Origin: Asparagopsis taxiformis
Taxonomy: Eukaryota; Rhodophyta; Florideophyceae; Bonnemaisoniales; Bonnemaisoniaceae
NCBI GenBank assembly: GCA_030407315.1
Contig: JALQPE010000211.1
Location: forward strand, 186,001-250,000
DNA: 64,000 nucleotides
Reading direction: 5' to 3'
Of the stretch, positions 29,753-38,833 are shown piece by piece; positions within the stretch are counted from its first letter, which is position 1, and every line of letters starts with the position of its first letter. The translations under genes and the position numbers were made by a program. A model generated the notes under the pieces. That model worked only from the letters and a program-made list of their open reading frames with translations. It searched no databases and had not been told where the DNA came from.

Positions 29753-31339
29753 TTATCGGATTGTGATGCTTCTGCTGAGACTACGCGAGTCCGAAGATGT
29801 CTGATCTTTGTCAGTGCTGCCCGATCGACTGCCACCTCGTCCAGAGTTGCCACCAGAAAAAACTTTCCAGAAGCGCAAGGTTTCGTCCGCCGCTCCCGAC
29901 ACAACAGTTTGGCCATCGGGGCTCAAAGCTGTATGGAGGACACGCGAAGTGTGGCCCTTCAGCTCCGCCATGCGGGCCAAAGACGGATAGCTCCAGACCG
30001 TGAGCTGATTCTGGGAGAAGCCGTGGCTGGTGAGAAGCTCCTTATCATGAGGAGACCAGAGGATCGAACAGACTTGAGATTTGGTATCTACGGAGTTCAC
30101 ACAGGCTCCGCTCGCAGTATTCCAGAAGCGCAAATGGCGATCTGCTGTTCCGCCGCCAGTCGCGAGAAGATTCGTCTGCCACGGGCACCATGCAAGTGCT
30201 TTGACAGCAGCCGTGTGGTGGTCAAACTTGTACTTGGGAGTCCAGTGAGTGCTTCCACTCTGGTTGTCCCAGACGAAAACAGTATTGTCATTACCACCGG
30301 AAGCAAGTTGAGTACCGTTCGGACTCCACTTGAGGCCGCACACTTCCTGGGTGTGGCCCACCAATGTGGAGACGTGATGCTGTCTGATTCTGACGTCATG
30401 GTTGTGAATGTTAGTGTCTCGAGAACCTGATGACAGGATAGGACCATTCCATGCGAGGGCACCGACGCGTCCAGCATGAGAGTTCATTCGACGAATGCAG
30501 GTCATCCTTTCGGCGTCCCAAATCTGAACCTCATGCTTATTGGTACCGACAGCAAGGGTGCTGCTATCCGGCATCCATTGCACAGATGTGACGCAATCGT
30601 CGTCCGCCTCCGTTTCGCAGAGTTGCTCGATCGTTCCATTGTCAGAGTTCCACAAATAGACAGTATCAGCGAGGGCGACCGCCAGAGTATTACTGGAGCC
30701 CCAGTCAATGAGGTTCAAGTAGTAGTCCTCTAGCAGGCCGGGGGCATCAAGGATTTTCTCGGGGGCAGTAGGGATATGGCGGAATTTGTTGCGCCGAACA
30801 CCCGGACCGAAGGAGTTTTGACTGTACAACACACGGTTGGGGTTGAGGTAACCCTCTTTTGCAGCGGGTGCTTTGCTTTTGAAGGCAAGAATCTTACTGC
30901 CGGGAAGGTCGGTTGCGCTAGAATTTGAAGTTGCGCTGTCAGACGAACCGCTTGGTGGAATATCCATTAGCGAGGAAGCGATTGCTGAGTTGTACCCAGC
31001 AGATTGCTGAGACTTCATGGTTTCAAATTCCATCGCGCGAGATGGTGAGTTGCAGGCATCATTGCCCACAACACCGTTTTCCTTTCCGGCTTCAAAGTTC
31101 AAGGCAAGGCGGCAGATATCGAGGTCCATGGCACTGCGGTTGGGAATGAAGCGGTCGCCAGAGGGAGTTTTCGACCTCTTCGCGCTTCTGGGCTTTTTGG
31201 GCGTCGTCGAGTTGACATGGTTAGCTAGCTGAGAGGCTTCGAGGGCCTTGCGCTGCCATCTTGGCATCGGTCCAGAGGCAACGGGAGCGGAGAAGTTGTG
31301 GAAGTCGTCCACATCTGAGATTTTTCCGACGTAAGACAT
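29753..31339 (-). CDS. CDC20: APC/C activator CDC20
   Basis: The protein has 528 residues from the ATG at 31339. It has a conserved GPMPRWQRKA near residue 23, a C-box DRFIPNR (62-68) followed by SAMDLDI as in plant CDC20, a KEN sequence at 86-88, KILAFKSK before the propeller, seven WD40 repeats (~200-490), and a C-terminal Ile-Arg tail that docks on the APC/C. Cdc20 brings mitotic substrates such as cyclin B and securin to the ligase and is the target of the spindle checkpoint. The C-box sequence and its context favour CDC20 over CDH1/FZR. A TATATAA lies ~125 bp upstream of the start. The frame is open 26 codons further, but the better start is MSYVG. Confidence 0.95.
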   Translation of the reverse strand: MSYVGKISDVDDFHNFSAPVASGPMPRWQRKALEASQLANHVNSTTPKKPRSAKRSKTPSGDRFIPNRSAMDLDICRLALNFEAGKENGVVGNDACNSPSRAMEFETMKSQQSAGYNSAIASSLMDIPPSGSSDSATSNSSATDLPGSKILAFKSKAPAAKEGYLNPNRVLYSQNSFGPGVRRNKFRHIPTAPEKILDAPGLLEDYYLNLIDWGSSNTLAVALADTVYLWNSDNGTIEQLCETEADDDCVTSVQWMPDSSTLAVGTNKHEVQIWDAERMTCIRRMNSHAGRVGALAWNGPILSSGSRDTNIHNHDVRIRQHHVSTLVGHTQEVCGLKWSPNGTQLASGGNDNTVFVWDNQSGSTHWTPKYKFDHHTAAVKALAWCPWQTNLLATGGGTADRHLRFWNTASGACVNSVDTKSQVCSILWSPHDKELLTSHGFSQNQLTVWSYPSLARMAELKGHTSRVLHTALSPDGQTVVSGAADETLRFWKVFSGGNSGRGGSRSGSTDKDQTSSDSRSLSRSITIR

Positions 31340-32081
31340 TGTAGTTAGTTTGGGGAGAAAGTTTAGAGAGAAGAGAGCACAAAAAGGCAAGAAGGAGTGT
31401 AGGAAGGCAAAGAACAAGGTTCTACCAGGAGAAGAGGGCTGGGTTGGTGGGGTGGTTTATGGGTTTATATAGGTTCGAAATCGTAATCTCATGACTGCGA
31501 CGGAATCAGAGAAAGTGACGTTGATGCCCGAATTTGAGGGCACAATGAGGGTTTTTTGGCAACCGCCAATTGAAGCATGTGCGTTTGGCCAAAATGGGTT
31601 TCGTAACGGCGTATGTAACGTTCAAGATGAGTTGCAGAATGAAGGTACGACCAATGAGAGGGCGCTAAAATAGCCGTTGAGATGTGTCAATGTACATGTG
31701 GCCACGTATTGGAATTGTTTAGGGTTTGCATTTTTGGAGGCTTTTCCTTCATTGGGCCACTTGGCCAACGTAGACCGGGTGCAAATTTAAAATGGTGGCG
31801 TTTCTGAAAATCGATAGGCTTGTGGCAACATGTGTCCAAGGCCACAAATTTTCGCTGCCCCCAACACATTCCAGTGCTGCTTGTGATGCGACCTCGCACA
31901 CAACTTGCAGTATGTCGCTCCACCACTAACTGCATCTCTATCGCCCACGCAATTCTTCCTCCAACTTGCACATCTGATACTTTTCAACAACTGTTTTTCG
32001 TCCACTGCGCATCTAGATCTTAATACTTGAGTCTTGCCCGGTCAACTTCACACTGTCGTTCCAATAGAATTTGCCACCACA
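31340..32081. promoter_or_regulatory. Divergent promoter region CDC20 / Sld2-motif protein
   Basis: A 742-bp region between divergent starts. It includes a TATA-like element for CDC20 (listed separately). A 60-codon open frame at 31491-31673 has no recognisable content and is probably chance. Confidence 0.4.
31465..31471 (-). promoter_or_regulatory. TATA-like element upstream of CDC20
   Basis: On the minus strand the bases read TATATAA, about 125 bp upstream of the CDC20 start codon. Placement fits a TATA box with a ~95-nt leader. Confidence 0.45.
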
Positions 32082-32675
32082 ATGTCCCCTTCACACACTA
32101 ACCGCCGCCAGCGCTCCGAGCCACTACCAGCATTCTCCACCGTAAACTTGTCATCATTTCTGTGCCGCGAAGTGCGCGCAGCGGCCGAGCCGCGCTCCAC
32201 TTTTGTGAATGGCATTCGTCCGCAAGAGGCACGCGGCTGCGTGGTGCGCACCGAGTTTGCTATCAAGACGTCGCAGCGCCCACACGCCGCCAATGCGCAT
32301 GCTGAGCATCCGCGCACATTGATGGTTGCCGCGCCGCCTCCCAGTCTACCTAAAAAGGCCGTCTCGAGGCAGACGCGTTTCACACGCCCAGTACCTGCTG
32401 CCAAACCGCATGAGATAATGCCGCCGCGGCGTGGCCGTAATTCCAAAAAGAGGGTCAGAGAGGCGGAGCATTTTCGCAAATATATGGTTTTGAGAAGGCA
32501 GTTGAAGCCTTGGAGTGACGATTTTCGCGCAAAGCATGGCCGGACTCCCACGCTTCTCGACGTCCACGAATCGGATATTCCCGGCTTGTTGGATAGATTT
32601 GTGGAGTATCTCGATGCGCTTGATGGTCTTCGGTTGGATGACCCTGGCAATCGCCCATCTGTTACTCAGCCATGA
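32082..32675 (+). CDS. Small basic protein with an Sld2/RecQ4-like N-terminal motif
   Basis: The protein has 197 residues from the ATG at 32082. The first ~110 residues are basic and disordered. Near 120-185 lies a helical block with RRQLKPWSDDFRAKHGRTPT followed by LLDVHESDIPGLLDRFVEYL. This matches the pattern seen at the N-terminus of RecQ4 helicases and in yeast Sld2 (LKxWExxFxxxxGRxPxxxDI...YxxY), which bind Dpb11/TopBP1 or GINS at replication origins. Here the motif is at the C-terminus of a short protein with no helicase domain. It could be a true Sld2 counterpart or an unrelated protein with this widespread helix-turn element. No intron is seen. Confidence 0.7.
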   Translation: MSPSHTNRRQRSEPLPAFSTVNLSSFLCREVRAAAEPRSTFVNGIRPQEARGCVVRTEFAIKTSQRPHAANAHAEHPRTLMVAAPPPSLPKKAVSRQTRFTRPVPAAKPHEIMPPRRGRNSKKRVREAEHFRKYMVLRRQLKPWSDDFRAKHGRTPTLLDVHESDIPGLLDRFVEYLDALDGLRLDDPGNRPSVTQP

Positions 32676-33117
32676 TGCTTGTGGTTGCTAATTTAGATTT
32701 CTTACCCTCTATCATGGCAGGAGGCAGAGGCGCAAGCGCGACCAAAGTTGAGGTTTGCATCAAATCAAATGCCTTGCTAAATTATCAATTTACAGCATTA
32801 AAGACGTCGTATCTTCGTCGCCTAGGTCTTGATGTACCTGATCCATATACTTCGAGTGTACAATCATCACGTCATTGTAGTACGACTTTCAATCCCTCCA
32901 ACTACATTCTTGTAAAACCATTGCAACCTTTACCACATGTTTGAACATCTGCCTATCATAATTCAGTGGATGAGTTTTAAACGTAAATTTGTAAGACAGG
33001 ATTATCAGTGTAGGAAACATATTCCTCGTCGCTTGATCTCGTCAACTGACTCTTGCCCAGAATACTATCCGTTTTCTGCCTAACCACCGGCAGCTACCCT
33101 CTATTCCACCCTTCAGA
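32676..33117. other. Intergenic region
   Basis: 442 bp between two same-strand genes. Nothing recognisable apart from a C/T-rich leader just before 33118. Confidence 0.3.
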
Positions 33118-33777
33118 ATGGAGACTTTCATAGCCTACCCCGGTTGTATACAATGTGATCGACCGCGCAGCTCGCCATATGTGAGCAACCGGTACCAGCT
33201 GCGGAAACACCGGGTCAATGTGATGCAACCAAGACGAAGAGCCGTGTTGGACATTGTCGCCTCAGCCGAAAGCGTTGATGCACCCGGAACGGAAGACGTT
33301 TCATTGGACATGGAGGGAGAATCAAAAAAGGTTGGACTTCCAGGTGCTCATTATGAAGTACCACCAAGACTGCCCCCATCGCTATTGCTAAAGATTGTTA
33401 AGGGACAGACGCCTGACGCATGGGTCAATGAGATCATTTACCCTTTGCTTGGCTGGAAAAGAGAGGAAGATGGCACTTGGAATGACGATCTGGTGGACGA
33501 TGAGTGGAAAGAGATATACCCGAATGGTCCTCCGGATTTCATCGGAACATCGCGAAACTACGCACCAGAAATTGACCGACCTGTCAAACTAGCCAACCAA
33601 CGGTTGATACGGTCGATACCGCTTGAGCATAAGCAAGTCTTAAAGGGAGTGTTGAGACCGGTTGGATTTAGAGGTTGGAAACTGAATGAGTTGACGCCCA
33701 ATCGCACGCGGCGCACAGTGCTGGTCAATTGGATTATTTACTGGTACACGGTACACTATCCCAATTACGAATGGTGA
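33118..33777 (+). CDS. Unknown protein, probably plastid-targeted
   Basis: The 219-residue protein is not one I recognise. The N-terminus (Cys, Arg, Ser, Tyr-rich, almost no acid to ~45) looks like a transit peptide. The rest is compact and looks well folded: a short acidic linker, then VPPRLPPSLLLKIVKG, an aromatic block around GWKREEDGTWNDD, DEWKEIYPNGPPDFIG, and a C-terminal NWIIYWYTVHYPNYEW. The many Trp, Tyr and Pro residues suggest a conserved globular domain rather than chance. It starts a run of four genes for putative plastid proteins. It is convergent with the phosphoesterase gene (68 bp). Confidence 0.75.
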   Translation: METFIAYPGCIQCDRPRSSPYVSNRYQLRKHRVNVMQPRRRAVLDIVASAESVDAPGTEDVSLDMEGESKKVGLPGAHYEVPPRLPPSLLLKIVKGQTPDAWVNEIIYPLLGWKREEDGTWNDDLVDDEWKEIYPNGPPDFIGTSRNYAPEIDRPVKLANQRLIRSIPLEHKQVLKGVLRPVGFRGWKLNELTPNRTRRTVLVNWIIYWYTVHYPNYEW

Positions 33778-33845
33778 TTACCGAGGGCGTTAGCATGTTC
33801 GCTGCTCAGATATAAGAATAAATAGGGACATGTTGCCTTAAACTT

Positions 33846-34964
33846 TCAATCCGTGCCTGTCACAGCTGCAGCCTCCGTCATTGCCATTGGGAAGAACCTG
33901 TCCTTATCGAACAGTGTCGTACTTGTAGATATTTGGCCTGAGGTATTCACCCATGCTTCCTCCACCGTGTCCACATAGCCATTATCTCCTAATTGCACAA
34001 TCTGAAAATGATGCAGATTGGAATTAGACTGAGGGTCAATTCTTCGACGTGGAACGACGGCAGCGTTTAACATGATAGTAACTGCACCTGAATCGCCATC
34101 CGGCTCTGTCTTGAGCATCGTTCGAAGCCCTTGCGTCCCCTTAAGCTGCTTATGCATGTGTCCGAACACAGTTAATGGAACCTGCAAACCTTCCGCACGA
34201 GCCTGATCAATGCCTAATCGCAGGTCTGTATCTCCGTAATCACCGCCGGGGTGTTCCCCCCAGTCCTTTCCACATGGGTCTGAGGGTTTATCACCGAGCC
34301 CAAAGGGGCCACTATGACTCAGAAAGATGACATTGCGATACTTGGAACTATGTACGGATTCGCGGATCTTATTAGCAGAATGGGTAATGTTCTGGATGCC
34401 AAGATACTCGCGATAGAATTGGCCATACTTCCAATTGGGTCCCCCCCACGAGAAGCTGCGTCCACCGCACACGGAGACGCGAATGTCGTCAAAGGGTACG
34501 CTGCGATACGATACGTCGTACTGAGCGAGCATTTCAATCTGCTGTTTTACGCGACAACCCTTTCCTTTGTCGTAAGGTGCGTTGCGTCGGCCACGTTTAG
34601 AGGCGGTGAAAAAGGCATCGTGATTGCCGAAAACTGTTGCTACGCCAAAATCCACCTCGTCCGCAAATTGAGACAATCGCTTCGTGACTCGCACATCTTC
34701 ATCGCCATAATCGCCCACAAAGAGTGCTAGATCTGGACGTAATGCTCGCAGTGCATTTTCGTCCGTTTCATCCCACATACCATGCACGTCGCCTATGCAG
34801 ACGATTTTAGAGCTGCGAGCGGGGAGTTCACTTCTGGTAACGATATCATTTGTTGCAGATGCCTTGGTTGATAATTGGCGCGATCTGCGTCTTGACATCA
34901 ATATATCCTTGCGAGCTAGACGACGTAAGCCAAATGTGCCAGGTGGGAAGGATAGAAATGCCAT
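33846..34964 (-). CDS. Metallophosphoesterase of the cyanobacterial/plastid type (TIGR04168-like)
   Basis: The protein has 372 residues. Calcineurin-like phosphoesterase motifs are intact: GDVH (58-61), GDYGDED (84-90), GNHD (113-116), LSHSGPFG and GHMH. The overall pattern (YDVSYRS, GGRSFSWGGP, SDPCGKDW) fits a family found in cyanobacteria and chloroplasts that I associate with TIGR04168. Residues 1-50 are Arg/Ser-rich and resemble a plastid transit peptide. The enzyme should hydrolyse a phosphoester using a two-metal centre; the substrate is unknown. The ATG at 34964 is the first in frame. Its neighbours are also putative plastid proteins. Confidence 0.85.
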   Translation of the reverse strand: MAFLSFPPGTFGLRRLARKDILMSRRRSRQLSTKASATNDIVTRSELPARSSKIVCIGDVHGMWDETDENALRALRPDLALFVGDYGDEDVRVTKRLSQFADEVDFGVATVFGNHDAFFTASKRGRRNAPYDKGKGCRVKQQIEMLAQYDVSYRSVPFDDIRVSVCGGRSFSWGGPNWKYGQFYREYLGIQNITHSANKIRESVHSSKYRNVIFLSHSGPFGLGDKPSDPCGKDWGEHPGGDYGDTDLRLGIDQARAEGLQVPLTVFGHMHKQLKGTQGLRTMLKTEPDGDSGAVTIMLNAAVVPRRRIDPQSNSNLHHFQIVQLGDNGYVDTVEEAWVNTSGQISTSTTLFDKDRFFPMAMTEAAAVTGTD

Positions 34965-35193
34965 GCAAAGAAATGAATTTTAGGTGATATCCAGTGTGAT
35001 GAGACAATATGTCGACGAACGGTGTCTTTGATGATGAGTGTCACGGATGCGCCCAGGTCGAAAAAGTCAGTCACTGAAGTATTATGAGCTCAACAAACCC
35101 ACTGACCTCATTTAATCTATAACTCTCACAAAAAAGAAATTGGTATTACACGTGTGTTAAGGAACATGTGCGCAATCGATAACGTGCTCAGGT

Positions 35194-38100
35194 TTATTCC
35201 AACTCGCTTATCTCGCGATGGCAATCAGCCAGATAAGCAGTGGCTTTAGCGTCATCCGGCTTCAATTCCAACGAGATGCTGAACTTTTCAGCAGCAGTCT
35301 CAAAGTACTTATTCGCATCGCATCTATCGCCGATTCCTTCTAGCGCCAATTTGCCCAGCGAAATATGCGCTAACCCACTGTTAAACACTGCAATTCGTGA
35401 CTGACTATTGACCAGCAACAACTGATCGAAAATCTTGCACGCCTTTTCGTAATACATGCGTGCCTGTTCTGGTTCGCGTGTTGATCCCAGAAGGCACGCA
35501 CATAGACCTGTATTGAACAATATCGTCTCGTCGCTTTCCACACTTTCCAAACTTGACGACAGCAACGAAAACGCTCTTGTCAATTTGGCATCCGTGGAAG
35601 CGTCCATAATGTTGTTCTTCGCCCAGGCGACGAGCAACGCTCCATACTCTGCCTCCACATATGGTCTTTCCTCCCCAAGTGACATAGCCTCATCTAATTT
35701 AGCACCCGCCCTTTGGAAGAGCCTTTCAGACTGTGTCAGAGCTAGGCCACGTCTCCGAGCCTTGATCACAAGTTCCTTTGCTCCTTTTAACAGGCTCTCA
35801 ACTGTTTCTTCCTCCATCTCTTCTTGCACAACGCTTCGATTTTCGGATAAGTCGGCGAGCGCAGGTTCTGCCGTGGATGGTTTGCGCTGTGCTTCAGATA
35901 CCTTTTCGTGCTCAACTTCCGTTTCTTCTGAAATTTCCTCCCTCTCGTCTTTTTCGTCCGGAGCACCAACCTGCGCCAGGTTTTCTTCCAAAGTTACAGA
36001 AGGAAGTGCGGTACCACTTTTTGAACTTGAAAGCTTTGTATCACTGGTGGTAACGTCTTTTGCAGCCAATTCATTTGAACGAGGTGCCTGCTCAACTTGA
36101 TCTGAACTCATTGATTCATTGCTGCTTGGAAGTTCAACAGCGATTTCCTTCGAGTCTGATACTTCGACTTTCTGATTTGAAACTGAAGCAACATTGGCTT
36201 GTGCAGGTTCTGCAGACTCGGTTTCCGCCAATTTGTCTGAGAATGAAATCGCAGCGGCTCGACTGGAACTCAATGATTCATCGCTGTCCGCAACCTCCTC
36301 CTTTCCTTCCTCCGTTTGTGATATCCCAACATTCTTATCTATAACTGAAGGGCTACTTTCAGACGAAACAGCTTCAACGCAATCCTCTCTTTTTTGTTTA
36401 TCGACAAAACTCGGAATGTTTTGTACCGTATTTTTTTCAGACATCGGCTGTTCTTCAGAAACCAAGACCTCATGACTGTTGTCCATGTGATTTTGTTGAC
36501 CGTTTCCGGATCCATCCAAAGTAGATAGACCTACAGCCCTGTGTCCAGGAATACCTCCCTTCGTGCTTTCGCTGCCGTCATCATCAGTTGGGTTTGACAG
36601 CAGATCATCTCCTTCCGTATGTCTCAGACCTTCATTCGTCGCATCCAACTCTAGAGCCGGAGCCCGTTCAGAAACAAAAGACGGCTTTTCAGTTTGTACA
36701 TCATCATCCTGTGGTGTTTCTTCATTCAGCTCCTTGTTATTGTGATCAGGACCGGGTGGTCTAAAACGCTCACTAACAACAGAATTCAAATCATCTTCGA
36801 TGCCTGCGTTTTTTGGCTCTTTGCCCTCAGCAGAAGTAAATAATTTCTCATTCAGTTCAGATAAGGAATCTTTCTGCTCTTTGGTGTCAGATGAATTAGG
36901 AATCGATTCATTCATGTTTGCTTCATCAGTTGAGCTGCTGCCAGCCGGTAGAGTCGAACGGTCAAACTCGCCCCTTGAGAACGAAAAAAAATTCTCAGCG
37001 GATGCGCCAGTCCCAGGCAGTCCCAATACATCTTTTTCATCTCGCTTCGACCCCTGAGATGCATCGTCCGGCACACCAAAGCCACCATCAGCTGGAAGGT
37101 TATCTGCTATTGTTTCTGTGTTAGACTCCCCACCTCCTAAAGGATTTTCAGGCCAAGTCGTGCCCATGGACATGTCTTTGTCCAGACTGGTTTCCTGGTC
37201 ATTGTCAAAGATTGATTTGCCAGAAGTCAATTTTGCACGCAACTTCTTCCGCCTGTAAATCTCTTGGATCTCTTCATCAGTACTAGACATGCCAAGATCA
37301 TCATCTGACAGAACTACATTGGGTACAACGTTTTTGACTCCAAGAGATGCCAACTTCTGGCGCAAGTTTTTGGCCAGCTTTTCAATGCGAACTACTCTGT
37401 TCTCAGCATCATTTGCTGAACGCTGCAAATCCTCCTTCTGTCTCGAATTGGCCAGTATAGTCTCTTCCAACTTGTCGTTGCGACGTTGGGCACGTTCAAG
37501 CTGCTCGCTCAGTTCATCATAGCGTTCAAGTCGCCTTGAAATTGCTGCCAGGTCTGCTCGTGCCTGAAGTTCTCGATCAGCAGCATCATCAGCCTCCTTC
37601 CGAGCAATCTCACCGCGTCGTTTGGCTTCCTCAAAATTGGCCTCCGTTGTTCGCAATTTAAGCTCCAGTTCAGCATTTTGCTGCTCGCAGTCCTTCAATT
37701 TGGAGCGAACAAGCTCTAGTTCTACCACGATGCTCAGTGGCGCCGACGATTCGACTTGATTCCTATTGTCCATGCTTCTTCGTAAGGAACGGATACCGGT
37801 GTCTAGTGACGCTATTGCAGAGGCAATAGAGGCATTTCTATTTTCTTCGCGTTGTAAATTCCTTGTTTCTGCTTCTTCGATTGCAAGGCGCAGGCTTTCA
37901 ACTTCTTCCGAGACTGCAGAATGAATTGTTGTTGCTAACGCTTGGGATACTTCTGGTTTGAGAGGTTGAATCTGGGTTGTTATATCTGGTTCTTGGACAG
38001 AAATCGGATACTCGCCTCCATCTTGATCTTCTATCACTTCAACATCCTCTGAATCTCCTTCGCTCAATGCCGAAGGCCTGGAGCTGGATTCAGTGTCTCT

Positions 38101-38520
38101 AGCCAAACGCAGTGCTGAAGTCACAACCTGGGGTACACATAACACTCCAGTTATGCCTGCAAGAAGCGGTTTCCGCGCAACAGCCGAGGCAGCGACAGCA
38201 AGAGCAACAATTGTGAGTTGCAGAACAGTTTCGAAAGCCCAGGCCCAAACACGTCTGGTTTGTTCATCTGTGGGAACATTTAGAGAAGGCAGTCGCTCTC
38301 GAATAGATAATTTGGCTTGTACGAATTGTGAAGATTCGTTGGCATCTTCATCGACATTTTGTTGCTGACAGCATAGAGTTGTGGAGGAATTTGGATGTTT
38401 CAATTGTGAAGGCCGAGGATGACACACGAATTGGTGGTGGGTACGCTGATTAACAGTGAATGTTCCAGTGCGGAGGCTGCGGAAGCCTGAGGAAGGCGGA
38501 TGTGGAATGTAGAGCAACAT
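35194..38520 (-). CDS. Large plastid-type membrane protein with coiled coil, acidic linker and C-terminal TPR region
   Basis: The 1108-residue protein starts at the ATG at 38520. The first ~55 residues are Ser/His/Arg/Pro-rich without acids, like a transit peptide. Two hydrophobic stretches follow (~95-140). Next come a coiled coil (~180-400, with regular Leu/Ala/Glu heptads) and a very long acidic Ser/Glu/Asp-rich, presumably disordered linker (~420-880). The C-terminus (~890-1108) is helical with TPR-like repeats, e.g. ARMYYEKACKIFDQLL and AAEKFSISLELKPDDAKATA. It could be an envelope or thylakoid tether or a scaffold. I do not recognise a family. No intron breaks the 3.3-kb frame. The tail resembles plastid TPR proteins of green algae and plants only in a general way. 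Confidence 0.85.
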   Translation of the reverse strand: MLLYIPHPPSSGFRSLRTGTFTVNQRTHHQFVCHPRPSQLKHPNSSTTLCCQQQNVDEDANESSQFVQAKLSIRERLPSLNVPTDEQTRRVWAWAFETVLQLTIVALAVAASAVARKPLLAGITGVLCVPQVVTSALRLARDTESSSRPSALSEGDSEDVEVIEDQDGGEYPISVQEPDITTQIQPLKPEVSQALATTIHSAVSEEVESLRLAIEEAETRNLQREENRNASIASAIASLDTGIRSLRRSMDNRNQVESSAPLSIVVELELVRSKLKDCEQQNAELELKLRTTEANFEEAKRRGEIARKEADDAADRELQARADLAAISRRLERYDELSEQLERAQRRNDKLEETILANSRQKEDLQRSANDAENRVVRIEKLAKNLRQKLASLGVKNVVPNVVLSDDDLGMSSTDEEIQEIYRRKKLRAKLTSGKSIFDNDQETSLDKDMSMGTTWPENPLGGGESNTETIADNLPADGGFGVPDDASQGSKRDEKDVLGLPGTGASAENFFSFSRGEFDRSTLPAGSSSTDEANMNESIPNSSDTKEQKDSLSELNEKLFTSAEGKEPKNAGIEDDLNSVVSERFRPPGPDHNNKELNEETPQDDDVQTEKPSFVSERAPALELDATNEGLRHTEGDDLLSNPTDDDGSESTKGGIPGHRAVGLSTLDGSGNGQQNHMDNSHEVLVSEEQPMSEKNTVQNIPSFVDKQKREDCVEAVSSESSPSVIDKNVGISQTEEGKEEVADSDESLSSSRAAAISFSDKLAETESAEPAQANVASVSNQKVEVSDSKEIAVELPSSNESMSSDQVEQAPRSNELAAKDVTTSDTKLSSSKSGTALPSVTLEENLAQVGAPDEKDEREEISEETEVEHEKVSEAQRKPSTAEPALADLSENRSVVQEEMEEETVESLLKGAKELVIKARRRGLALTQSERLFQRAGAKLDEAMSLGEERPYVEAEYGALLVAWAKNNIMDASTDAKLTRAFSLLSSSLESVESDETILFNTGLCACLLGSTREPEQARMYYEKACKIFDQLLLVNSQSRIAVFNSGLAHISLGKLALEGIGDRCDANKYFETAAEKFSISLELKPDDAKATAYLADCHREISELE

Positions 38521-38833
38521 GGGGCACACGAGATGTGTTGGCACTGAATTAAAATGATGCGATCAAAGCGTTGCCGCCATGAACGCTCATCGCAGTATCA
38601 CAAACTCAAGAGGAACTACTCACTGAGGGCGGTCTGCCAGTTGCTGATAACATGTGTCACGTTTACCATGAAAAAAAATTTCATTTGTCCTAATCCGTCT
38701 TGCCCTCTGTATATGTCGACACATGTCCCACACGCTTTCCAAAAAATATCTCTTTCAAAGGGTACAAATTAGATGTCCACACAATTCAGATGATCGACTG
38801 TGTTTCCATCTTGAGCTCAGAATCTATGCAGAA

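Noticed and set aside
29437..29916. 159-codon minus-strand frame overlapping the CDC20 end
   Set aside because: It overlaps CDC20 codons in another frame and has no recognisable sequence.
31491..31673. 60-codon frame in the CDC20 upstream region
   Set aside because: Short, unrecognised, and lies in a promoter region with a TATA-like element for CDC20.
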